From NCBI GenBank assembly GCA_965199055.1, contig CBDAQR010000004.1, positions 682,001 to 746,000 of the forward strand: a DNA stretch of 64,000 nt, written 5' to 3'. This document shows positions 57,595-64,000 of the stretch, one piece after another. Made by a program: the position numbers and the translations under genes. Below the pieces are notes generated by a model. It saw only the letters and a program-made list of their open reading frames with translations, searched no databases and had not been told where the DNA came from. Each line of letters opens with the position of its first letter. The stretch's first letter is position 1. The stretch is from CBDAQR01 sp965199055 (GTDB lineage: Bacteria; Pseudomonadota; Gammaproteobacteria; Pseudomonadales; Halieaceae).

Positions 57595-58044
57595 ATGGCT
57601 GAAAATCCGATGACGGAGAAGGAGCACAAACAGATACGTCGCAACGTAAAGCTGTTTGCGCGGGTGAATGTCTGGGTCTATCGCTTAACCGGTGGCCGCC
57701 TGATGAATACGTTTTCCGGGTGCCCAATCTGTCTGGTCCGGATGACGGGTGCAAAGTCCGGCAAGAAGCGTTGGACGCCTGTGATGTATGTACCTTATAA
57801 CGAAGGCATCATGCTGGTCGCATCGTTGGGCGGTGCGCCAAAGCACCCGACCTGGTACTACAACATGGTTGCCCACCCTGATGTCGAGGTGATCGTACGC
57901 AGCAAGCGTATGAGTCTGACGGCGCGGGAAGTTTTCGACGAGGAAAGGGCTGCGGTGTGGCCAATCTGTGTCGAACACTATCCACCCTATGCCGAATACC
58001 AGGCGCGTACTGATCGCCAACTTCCCGTTTTTATTTGCGAGTAA
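57595..58044 (+). CDS. Nitroreductase/DDN family deazaflavin-dependent protein
   Basis: A 149-residue split-barrel protein of the F420H2-dependent quinone reductase/DDN family (DUF385): VNVWVYRLTGGRLMNTFSG, MTGAKSGKKRWTPVMYVPY, ASLGGAPKHPTWYYNMVAHPDV, and a closing FDEERAAVWPI. Members in mycobacteria use F420; in Gammaproteobacteria the cofactor is often uncertain. The gene starts about 75 bp from the divergent SLC13 gene and is followed 16 bp later by the aminotransferase gene. Confidence 0.88.
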   Translation: MAENPMTEKEHKQIRRNVKLFARVNVWVYRLTGGRLMNTFSGCPICLVRMTGAKSGKKRWTPVMYVPYNEGIMLVASLGGAPKHPTWYYNMVAHPDVEVIVRSKRMSLTAREVFDEERAAVWPICVEHYPPYAEYQARTDRQLPVFICE

Positions 58045-58060
58045 CACCCACGAGGTAACA

Positions 58061-59173
58061 ATGAGTTTTCATCCCCCTAAGCGCACTTTGATGGGCCCAG
58101 GCCCCTCGGATGTTGACCCCCGTATTTCACTGGCGCTGGCGCGACCGACCATCGGCCATCTCGATCCCGCGTTCATCGACCTGATGGACGAGATCAAAGG
58201 GCTCCTGCAATACGCTTTTCAGACCAAGAACGAATTAACCCTGCCAATTTCTGCGCCGGGCTCTGCGGGTATGGAAGCGTGCTTCGTCAACCTGTTGGAA
58301 CCGGGCGATAAAGTCATCGTTTGCCAGAATGGTGTGTTCGGCGGACGGATGAAAGAGAACGTTACCCGCAGCGGGTGCGAGGCGATTATGGTGGAGGACG
58401 AGTGGGGCACCGCGATCGATCTCGATAAGGTCCGCGACGCCGTTGCCTCCAATGCAGATGCCAAGGTGTTGGCGTTTGTGCACGCGGAAACCTCGACCGG
58501 CGTCGAGAGTGATGCAGAGGCGCTGTGCAAGATCGCTAGCGATGCGGGCATGCTCTCGATCATGGATACCGTGACCGGACTGGGCGGTATCGAGGTAAAT
58601 GTCGATGGCTGGGGAGCCGATGCGGTGTACTCCGGCTCACAGAAGTGCCTGTCCTGCGTGCCGGGTATTTCGCCGGTGACCTTTTCCGAGCGTGCGGCTG
58701 AAGTGATTCGCAATCGCCAGACGCCGGTGCAAAGCTGGTTTCTGGATCTGAATTTGGTGATGGGGTATTGGGGTACGGGCCAGAAGCGCGCCTACCACCA
58801 TACCGCACCGGTTAACGCGATGTATGCGCTGCACGAGTCGCTGACGATTCTCAAGGAGGAGGGGCTCGAAAATGCCTGGGCCCGCCACCGTGCCAATCAT
58901 GAACTCTTGAAATCCGGTCTCGACAGTCTGGGCCTTGAGTTAGTCGTGGCAGAGGCCAGTCGTTTACCGCAACTTAATCTGGTGGGTATTCCTGATGGGG
59001 TAGACGATGCGGCGGTGCGCGCGAAGCTACTGCAGGACTACGACCTCGAAATCGGAGCCGGCCTGGGTGCGCTTGCAGGTAAGGTCTGGCGCATCGGCTT
59101 AATGGGCTACGCGAGTAACCGCACCAATGTAAACCTGTGTATCGCGGCATTGCGTGACGCTCTCAATGGCTGA
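58061..59173 (+). CDS. Class V aminotransferase, alanine/serine-glyoxylate type
   Basis: A 370-residue PLP enzyme starting at the ATG at 58061 after an AGG element. It begins KRTLMGPGPSDVDPRI, typical of alanine-glyoxylate/serine-pyruvate aminotransferases, with SAPGSAGMEACFVNLLEPG, FVHAETSTGVES, DTVTGLGGIEVNVDGWG, and PLP Lys195 in SGSQKCLSC. It transfers an amino group between alanine or serine and glyoxylate (or similar 2-oxo acids). The frame is open upstream to 57968, but that part overlaps the DDN gene. Its 3' end overlaps the SDR gene by 8 bp. Its link with the lipid pathway is unclear. Confidence 0.9.
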   Translation: MSFHPPKRTLMGPGPSDVDPRISLALARPTIGHLDPAFIDLMDEIKGLLQYAFQTKNELTLPISAPGSAGMEACFVNLLEPGDKVIVCQNGVFGGRMKENVTRSGCEAIMVEDEWGTAIDLDKVRDAVASNADAKVLAFVHAETSTGVESDAEALCKIASDAGMLSIMDTVTGLGGIEVNVDGWGADAVYSGSQKCLSCVPGISPVTFSERAAEVIRNRQTPVQSWFLDLNLVMGYWGTGQKRAYHHTAPVNAMYALHESLTILKEEGLENAWARHRANHELLKSGLDSLGLELVVAEASRLPQLNLVGIPDGVDDAAVRAKLLQDYDLEIGAGLGALAGKVWRIGLMGYASNRTNVNLCIAALRDALNG

Positions 59174-59966
59174 TTCGCTGGCCACTCGTTACGGGCCTTG
59201 GGCAGTGATTGCCGGTGGTTCTGAAGGAGTAGGCGAGTCATTTGCCCGGCAGTTGGCGGCGGCGGGCATTAACCTGGTGCTATTGGCCCGTCGAGAGGAG
59301 CCTTTACAAAAGCTATCGGCAGCGATTGGTGAAGAGTGCGACGCTGAGGTGCGCTGCCTTTCAGTCGACTTGACCTCTCCCGATCTGGTGCAGCAGGTCA
59401 GGGCAGTGACCGACGATCTCGAAATTGGCATGCTTATCTACAACGCCGGTTCTACGGTTAACTATGGCCGCTTTCCCGACTGGTCTAAAGATCAGCTCGA
59501 TTTCATGCTCAACCTGAATTGCTACGCGCCAGTGCATCTGGCCCATCATTTTTCGAAGGGTATGTGTGAGCGCGGTAAAGGCGGGATGATTTTCCTCTCA
59601 TCGATGGCGGCCTTCGCAGGCTCCGCCTGGATGAGTATTTATCCGGCCACCAAAGCCTTCGATCAGCTGTTTGCCGAAGGCCTGTGGTGTGATCTAAAGC
59701 CGCAGGGGGTTGATGTTTTGTGCCTGACGTTGGGCGCCACCAAAACGCCCAGTCATGGCGATATGGATTTCGATGCCTGGGCGCCCGGTATTGCGATGGA
59801 ATGTGATGATGTGGCTCGCGAAGGATTGGAGCAAATAGGCAGGGTGCCGCTATGGGTTGCCGGCGAGAACAATCGAGCCGGTCTGCCAGAGGGCTACCTT
59901 GAGGGCAGGGCGGAAGCGATCGAGGCGATGAGCAATGCCACCGCCCTGATCAAAGGGCTCTCATAA
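59166..59966 (+). CDS. SDR family oxidoreductase
   Basis: From the ATG at 59166 the protein has 266 residues: AGGSEGVGESFARQL cofactor loop, MLIYNAGST, FLSSMAAFAG and YPATK catalytic Ser/Tyr/Lys. The second strand ends LLARREEPL, favouring NADP(H). The group resembles the membrane-linked hydroxysteroid/ketoacyl reductase type (HSD17B12-like, KAR). It is coupled to the aminotransferase gene (8 bp overlap) and converges with the acyl-CoA dehydrogenase gene 6 bp away. Confidence 0.87.
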   Translation: MADSLATRYGPWAVIAGGSEGVGESFARQLAAAGINLVLLARREEPLQKLSAAIGEECDAEVRCLSVDLTSPDLVQQVRAVTDDLEIGMLIYNAGSTVNYGRFPDWSKDQLDFMLNLNCYAPVHLAHHFSKGMCERGKGGMIFLSSMAAFAGSAWMSIYPATKAFDQLFAEGLWCDLKPQGVDVLCLTLGATKTPSHGDMDFDAWAPGIAMECDDVAREGLEQIGRVPLWVAGENNRAGLPEGYLEGRAEAIEAMSNATALIKGLS

Positions 59967-59972
59967 TTGCAC

Positions 59973-61142
59973 CTAGCGGTGCTGCGGCATTCCTAGGCCG
60001 TGGGTGGCCACCAGGCCGCGCAATACTTCGACTACACCGCCGCCGAAGGTGTTGATCAGCGCGCGGCGTGATTCATGCTCCAGATCGCCGTGCAAAACGG
60101 CACTGTCGCTGCCAGCGGCAGCGATAGCCTGCGGGCCAACAACATCCATCAGCATGCGACAGATCTCGATCATAATCTCCGTGGAGTAGACCTTCAGCGC
60201 AGACGGGAAGATTGCGTCGACGGGGTTATTTTCCAGCGTCCAGGCCATGCGAGCATTCATGACGCGCATGGCTTCGAGGTGCGAGTAGACCTCGGCAAGA
60301 TTGCGCTGCACCGCGGGATCATCGATCACCCGCTTGCCATTGCTGCGTTCTTCGCGCGCCCACTCGAGCGCACCCTTAAACAGTTTCCAGCCCTGGATAC
60401 CCCAGGCTGCCAGCCCGACGCGCTCGTGGTTGAGCTGTGAAGTGATCAGGCGCCAGCCACCATTTTCCCGGCCGATGATCATATCCTTGGGCACTTTGCA
60501 GTCGGTGTAGTAGGAGACATTGGTGCGCACGCTGCCTACCGTATGGATGGGGCCGTAGGAAAAGCCTGGGTCCGAAGTATCGAGTACCAGGATAGAAATG
60601 CCCTTGTGCTTTGGCGCTTCCGGATCGGTCCTGGCTGCCAGGAAAACGTAGTCTGCGGCTTCTGCCGAACTGGTGTAGACCTTGTTGCCGTTCACCAGGT
60701 AGTGATCACCCTGGTCGACTGCGGCGGTTTTCAGAGAGGCGAGGTCAGTGCCCGCTGAGGGTTCGGTATAGCCGATGCAGAAGTGCGTTTCGCCGGCAGC
60801 AATACCCGGCAGAAATCGCTTTTTCTGCTCTTCCGTGCCGTGGTCCATGATCGCCGGGCCAACGGTGTTAAGTGTCACGAACGGGGTAGGGGCACCTGCC
60901 AATAGTGCTTCCTCGAAACGGATGAGCTGTTCGCTCTGGGTGAGTCCGCGGCCGCCGTATTCCTCCGGCCAACCGACTGCGAGAATACCGTCTTTACCCT
61001 GTTGCCGAATCAGGTCCTTATAGAGATCGCCGCCTTCTGCGTCGCGCAGTTCTTCGCGGTACTCGGGCTTGATCAGCTGGCTGAAGTAATCCCTGAATTC
61101 CTTTCTCAGGGCTTTTTGCCGGTCGGTGTAGTCGACAAACAT
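59973..61142 (-). CDS. Acyl-CoA dehydrogenase (ChsE-type subunit candidate)
   Basis: A 389-residue flavoprotein: AVGWPEEYGGRGLTQSEQ, the FAD/substrate loop CIGYTEPSAGTDLASLKT, NGNKVYTSSAEAADYVFL, NHERVGLAAWGIQGWKLF and a C-terminal TFGGGVVEVLRGLVATHGLG. It is divergent from a TetR gene and faces a second ACAD gene (61973). Steroid ACADs in actinobacteria are alpha2-beta2 heterotetramers made from two neighbouring, unequal genes, and this pair has that look. The C-terminal motif is that of the FAD-contacting subunit type. Substrate inference rests on context. Confidence 0.88.
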   Translation of the reverse strand: MFVDYTDRQKALRKEFRDYFSQLIKPEYREELRDAEGGDLYKDLIRQQGKDGILAVGWPEEYGGRGLTQSEQLIRFEEALLAGAPTPFVTLNTVGPAIMDHGTEEQKKRFLPGIAAGETHFCIGYTEPSAGTDLASLKTAAVDQGDHYLVNGNKVYTSSAEAADYVFLAARTDPEAPKHKGISILVLDTSDPGFSYGPIHTVGSVRTNVSYYTDCKVPKDMIIGRENGGWRLITSQLNHERVGLAAWGIQGWKLFKGALEWAREERSNGKRVIDDPAVQRNLAEVYSHLEAMRVMNARMAWTLENNPVDAIFPSALKVYSTEIMIEICRMLMDVVGPQAIAAAGSDSAVLHGDLEHESRRALINTFGGGVVEVLRGLVATHGLGMPQHR

Positions 61143-61180
61143 GTGTGTTCTCCCGTAATTGCAGTCACAATAATATTGAT

Positions 61181-61192
61181 TTTGAATTCAAA
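61181..61192. promoter_or_regulatory. 12-bp palindrome, candidate TetR operator
   Basis: TTTGAATTCAAA is perfectly palindromic; with its flank it also gives TTGAA-N6-TTCAA. It lies in the 70-bp region between the divergent ACAD (minus) and TetR (plus) genes, so one bound repressor would control both directions. Confidence 0.45.
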
Positions 61193-61212
61193 TTCAACTA
61201 TTTTTCCATCCC

Positions 61213-61944
61213 ATGAGTAAGAGCACTGCCAATCCGCAGGCGGAGAGCGTAAGCGAGTTTGATGAAAGTCAGACGCGCAGCGCTCGTGGTGCGCGTGCGC
61301 GGGCGAAGCTCAAGGCTGCTGCCTTAGTGGTGCTGGAGCGTGAGGGCTATCACAAGATGCGGATCGCCGATGTCACCCGGGAAGCTGGGGTGGCCCAGGG
61401 GCTGTTCTATCACTACTTCAAGGACTTGAAGTCGCTCACCCTGGAAGTGCTCACCGATTTCACCAACCCGGCTGCCGACCTGGCGGGCATCGAGAAAGAC
61501 GTGGAGCGGGGCGATTGGTATGGGCGCATCTATGCACACAACCTCTTGGTCGTGAACAGTTACGCCAAGCGACCCGGGGTCATGCGTTGTTTGTTGCAGA
61601 TGGCAGATGAAGACTCCGACTTTTCTCGTACCTTAAGGGACAGCTACCGCGAGCAACTGATGTGGCTGGTGCAATTGATGCCCAAGATGTTCCCGACGGT
61701 TGAGTTTCAGCAGCACCAGGCCCTACAGACCGTTTATGCCTTGGCCGGCATCGGCGAAGGGCTGCTACGCGAATGCTTCATTAACAAAAGCAAAACACTG
61801 GGTGCGGCGGGCTTGTCCGTCGCGCAGATGACCGAACTCATTTCGACCATGTTCTACCGGGCGCTGTTTCTTGAACATCCCCCGCAGCACAAACTGGAAT
61901 ACACCCAAAATCTGGCGGGCATGGCCCGCGCGGATCGGACCTAA
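61213..61944 (+). CDS. TetR family transcriptional regulator
   Basis: A 243-residue regulator with HTH MRIADVTREAGVAQGLFYHYFKDLKSLTLEV (core AGVAQGLFYHYF) and an N-terminal extension of about 35 residues rich in Ser, Glu and Arg (FDESQTRSARGARARAKLK). The C-terminal domain is a ligand sensor. It is divergent from the ACAD gene at 59973-61142, with a palindrome between, and is followed by the ACAD/DUF35/Ltp2-like genes 28 bp later. It is the probable regulator of both arms of this module. Confidence 0.88.
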   Translation: MSKSTANPQAESVSEFDESQTRSARGARARAKLKAAALVVLEREGYHKMRIADVTREAGVAQGLFYHYFKDLKSLTLEVLTDFTNPAADLAGIEKDVERGDWYGRIYAHNLLVVNSYAKRPGVMRCLLQMADEDSDFSRTLRDSYREQLMWLVQLMPKMFPTVEFQQHQALQTVYALAGIGEGLLRECFINKSKTLGAAGLSVAQMTELISTMFYRALFLEHPPQHKLEYTQNLAGMARADRT

Positions 61945-61972
61945 TTGAGATTAGACAGTAGAGAAAACAATC

Positions 61973-63124
61973 ATGGAATTTAGCTTCACCGACGATCAAA
62001 ACGCTATTCGAGAGCTGGCATACCAGATCTTCACGGACCGGGCGACGGACGAATTTCTGCTGAGCTTTTCGCGCCAGGATGCCACCTATGATGACGAGCT
62101 TTGGAGTACTCTCGCCGAGCAGGGCTTGCTGGGTATTGCCGTACCTGAAGAATTCGGCGGCACGGGACTCGGGTTCACCGAGCTCTGCCTGGTGCTGGAG
62201 GAGCAGGGCCGCAGGGTGGCACCGGTGCCGTTGTTTGCGAGCCTGGTTCTTGGCGGTTTGCCGATTGCTCAATTCGGTTCCGATGCGATGAAGCAAACCT
62301 TGTTGTCGGCAATGGCCAGCGGTGAGGCCAAGCTGAGTGCCGCCATTGCCGAAGCCAATATGAATGCTGCCTTGCGTAAGCCAGTGAGTGCTGTTCAAGA
62401 GGGCGACAACTGGGTTCTCACGGGCGAGCGTCAGATGGTGGCAGATGGTGCGGTGGCTAATGCGATTATCGTCCCTGCGGTTGATGCCGACGGCAACAAA
62501 ACGGCTTTCGTGGTGGATACCTCGCTCGACGGTGTTTCGCTGAGCGCCATCCCTGTTGGCTTGTCCGGCGAACGCGCCGCCAACCTTAGCCTGGATTCGG
62601 TCGCTGTCTCCTCCGAGGCGGTGCTGGGTGAGGTCGGAAAAGGCGGTGAGGTCGTCGGTTGGATCGAAGAGTATGCGAACGTTGCCCATTGTGCCCTACA
62701 GGTGGGGGTGACCGAGGAAGCCATGAAGCGTACTGCGGCTTACCTTGGAGAGAGAGAACAGTTTGGCGTACCGCTTGGCAGCTTTCAGGCGCTGGCCATG
62801 CGCATGGCCGATAGCTATATCGATGTGGAAGCCATCCGCTCGACCTATTGGCTTGCACTGTGGCGCTTGAGTGAGGGCCTGGATGCCAGGGCCGAGGTGC
62901 GTGCCGCCAAGTGGTGGGCCTGCGAGGCGGCGCATCGTGTTGTGTGTACTGCGCAGCACTTGCACGGCGGTATCGGAGCCGACGTTGAGTACCCGATTCA
63001 TCGCTTCTACCTAATGGCCAAGCAGATCGCCTACTCCCTGGGCAGTGCGGGCTCTCAGTTAGAGAAACTGGGCCGCTTGTTAGCATCGGACGACAGCATC
63101 GGCTTTCGCGCCCTGGAAGTGTAA
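61973..63124 (+). CDS. Acyl-CoA dehydrogenase (ChsE-type partner subunit candidate)
   Basis: A 383-residue ACAD of the diverged type found paired with a second ACAD: LLGIAVPEEFGGTGLGFTELC, AAIAEANMNAALRKPV (where the usual TEP..GSD loop is changed), GEREQFGVPLGSFQALAMRMAD, and HLHGGIGADVEYPIHRFY. It lacks the usual C-terminal FAD-contact motif ending IxRN. That, plus the changed substrate loop, fits the partner subunit of a heterotetrameric ACAD; 59973-61142 is the obvious mate. It is followed 2 bp later by the DUF35 gene. Confidence 0.87.
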   Translation: MEFSFTDDQNAIRELAYQIFTDRATDEFLLSFSRQDATYDDELWSTLAEQGLLGIAVPEEFGGTGLGFTELCLVLEEQGRRVAPVPLFASLVLGGLPIAQFGSDAMKQTLLSAMASGEAKLSAAIAEANMNAALRKPVSAVQEGDNWVLTGERQMVADGAVANAIIVPAVDADGNKTAFVVDTSLDGVSLSAIPVGLSGERAANLSLDSVAVSSEAVLGEVGKGGEVVGWIEEYANVAHCALQVGVTEEAMKRTAAYLGEREQFGVPLGSFQALAMRMADSYIDVEAIRSTYWLALWRLSEGLDARAEVRAAKWWACEAAHRVVCTAQHLHGGIGADVEYPIHRFYLMAKQIAYSLGSAGSQLEKLGRLLASDDSIGFRALEV

Positions 63125-63126
63125 CT

Positions 63127-63537
63127 ATGGATGCCTCACGTATTAAGCCTCCGATGGGGCATGACAATGCCTGGTGGTGGGAAATGGCGGAAGCCGGTCA
63201 GTTGGGCATTCAGAAGTGCAAGGGCTGTGGAGCGCTGCGCCACCCGCCCCGGCCGATGTGTGGCGACTGTCACTCAACCGAATGGGAGGCTATTGAGTCG
63301 ACCGGTAGGGGTACGGTCTGCAGTTTTACGGTAGTGCGTTATCCCGAGTTCCCCGGCTACGAATATCCGCTGATTATTATTCTGGTTGATCTGGAAGAGG
63401 GCACCCGAGTGACCTCCCAATTGGTCGGCTGCGAAACGGACGATGTCAGCTTTGGCATGGCGGTTGAGGTGCAATACCACAAGGATTCGGATGGATTCAC
63501 GCTGCCGGTGTTTCGTCCCGCAGGAGGTGAATCATGA
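63127..63537 (+). CDS. DUF35 zinc-ribbon/OB-fold protein (aldolase partner)
   Basis: A 136-residue stand-alone DUF35 protein. Zinc ribbon CKGCGALRHPPRPMCGDC with C31, C34, C45, C48 (CX2CX10CX2C), preceded by GHDNAWWWEM and followed by an OB-fold (CSFTVVRYPEFPGYEYPL). It closely resembles the C-terminal domain of the ChsH2-like protein at 53406-54422. Such proteins bind thiolase-fold partners of the Ltp/SCP-x family; here the partner gene overlaps by 4 bp. It is probably the non-fused DUF35 subunit of a second aldolase. Confidence 0.9.
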   Translation: MDASRIKPPMGHDNAWWWEMAEAGQLGIQKCKGCGALRHPPRPMCGDCHSTEWEAIESTGRGTVCSFTVVRYPEFPGYEYPLIIILVDLEEGTRVTSQLVGCETDDVSFGMAVEVQYHKDSDGFTLPVFRPAGGES

Positions 63538-64000
63538 CGTACTCCTTAAAGGATCAGACAGCGATCGCTGGCATTGGCATGACCGAGTTTTCCAAGAACT
63601 CCGGCGTGTCGGAACTGGCTCTGGCCGCTGAGTGCATCAAGAAAGCCTGCGATGATGCTGGCATCTCGCCGTCGGAAATCGATGGGCTTGTCAGCTATAC
63701 ACTGGATTCCACCGATGAGATCGAGGTGGCGCGCGCAGTCGGTGCGAGCGATCTCACTTTCTTCAGCCGTATTAATTATGGCGGCGGCGCCGCGGTAGGC
63801 ACCATATTGCAGGCGGTGATGGCGGTTGCGACGGGGCAAGCCAATACCGTTGTGTGTTGGCGCGCAATGAACGGGCGCTCGGGGCAGCGAATGGGGCAGG
63901 GGGTATCTGGCGACATCACTTCCAGTGACCTGATCCATTGGTCCTGGTACATGCCCTACGGCATGCTCATTCCCGGTTCCTGGATTGCAATGATCGCCAA
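63534..64000 (+). CDS. SCP-x/Ltp2-like thiolase-fold protein, 3' partial
   Basis: The gene starts at ATG 63534, 4 bp inside the DUF35 gene after GGAGGTGA, and runs off the window after about 155 codons. The translated start MTYSLKDQTAIAGIGMTEFS continues with KNSGVSELALAAECIKKACDD, DSTDEIEVARAVG and NYGGGAAVG. It is a clear paralogue of the protein at 51802-52977. As in that one, the thiolase nucleophile region reads YGGG with no Cys, which favours aldolase-like chemistry. The C-terminal half, with other catalytic residues, is outside the window. Confidence 0.88.
   Translation, partial: MTYSLKDQTAIAGIGMTEFSKNSGVSELALAAECIKKACDDAGISPSEIDGLVSYTLDSTDEIEVARAVGASDLTFFSRINYGGGAAVGTILQAVMAVATGQANTVVCWRAMNGRSGQRMGQGVSGDITSSDLIHWSWYMPYGMLIPGSWIAMIA

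Noticed and set aside
57521..57754. 5' extension of the SLC13 permease gene
   Set aside because: The extra 78 residues are Ser/Arg/Pro-rich, non-homologous, and lie antisense to the DDN-like gene; the MPPMLEQ start precedes the first helix.
57968..58060. 5' extension of the aminotransferase gene
   Set aside because: It overlaps the DDN-like gene in another frame; the ATG at 58061 gives the canonical N-terminus.
1..64000. CRISPR array, prophage, insertion sequence, rRNA or tRNA genes
   Set aside because: No regular direct repeats with spacers, no transposase, integrase or phage proteins, and no recognisable tRNA or rRNA segments were seen on either strand by eye; small RNAs cannot be excluded.

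Overview
The window looks like chromosomal DNA from an aerobic, heterotrophic Gammaproteobacterium. The likeliest source is a marine lineage related to Halieaceae, Spongiibacteraceae or Porticoccaceae. This is inferred from gene style (long TonB-dependent receptors, WS/DGAT, many SDRs, acyl-CoA dehydrogenases and F420/LLM-like flavoproteins); no rRNA or tRNA marker is present to confirm it. Coding density is very high and no gap without a gene exceeds about 220 bp. I see no phage genes, insertion sequences, CRISPR arrays or tRNAs. The window opens inside one gene (saccharopine dehydrogenase-like) and closes inside another (SCP-x/Ltp2-like).

Layout. 0-5.4 kb: MarC protein, then a minus-strand run of LLM oxidoreductase, metallo-beta-lactamase-fold hydrolase, sulfotransferase and VOC protein. 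5.5-13.1 kb: enoyl-CoA hydratase, TonB receptor, LLM oxidoreductase, APH-type kinase and an FeS/FAD old-yellow-enzyme reductase. 13.1-18.9 kb: SnoaL, VOC and TetR genes facing an operon of acyl-CoA dehydrogenase, APH kinase and two SDRs. 18.9-26.5 kb: a Tat-lipoprotein SDR, an MFS permease and a TetR gene facing a second TonB receptor and a DUF3604 lipoprotein. 26.5-33.8 kb: cytochrome P450, SnoaL, DUF3667, a cytochrome c/beta-propeller/DUF1080 gene broken by an in-frame stop, and an orphan carboxyltransferase. 34-42.7 kb: an SDR/ALDH/3-hydroxyisobutyrate dehydrogenase-like/ferredoxin oxidation cluster with a tandem MarR regulator, sterol-desaturase-like protein, MaoC pair and PPOX protein. 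42.7-46.2 kb: APH kinase, kynureninase and an exported formamidase-like hydrolase. 46.3-51.8 kb: WS/DGAT, Baeyer-Villiger-type monooxygenase, AraC regulator, alpha/beta hydrolase and a small membrane protein. 51.8-54.4 kb: an Ltp2/ChsH1/ChsH2-like set. 54.6-60 kb: sulfotransferase, SLC13 permease, DDN-like protein, class V aminotransferase and SDR. 60-64 kb: two divergent acyl-CoA dehydrogenases around a TetR gene, followed by a free DUF35 protein and a second Ltp2-like protein.

Reading it as a whole. The window is a large catabolic region for a hydrophobic, probably polycyclic or branched substrate: a steroid, sterol, terpenoid or similar lipid. The strongest evidence is the gene order ChsH2-like (MaoC plus DUF35), ChsH1-like, Ltp2-like on the minus strand. 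This is the order of the mycobacterial genes that hydrate and retro-aldol-cleave the last steroid side-chain CoA intermediate. A second DUF35/Ltp2 pair with flanking acyl-CoA dehydrogenases lies 9 kb away. Two TonB receptors, the P450, the ferredoxin, the BVMO, SDRs, ALDH and hydratases fit uptake, hydroxylation, oxidation and side-chain beta-oxidation. No steroid-ring genes (KstD, HsaC and similar) are present, so the substrate stays an inference. Five regulators and several inverted repeats in divergent promoters suggest local, substrate-responsive control.
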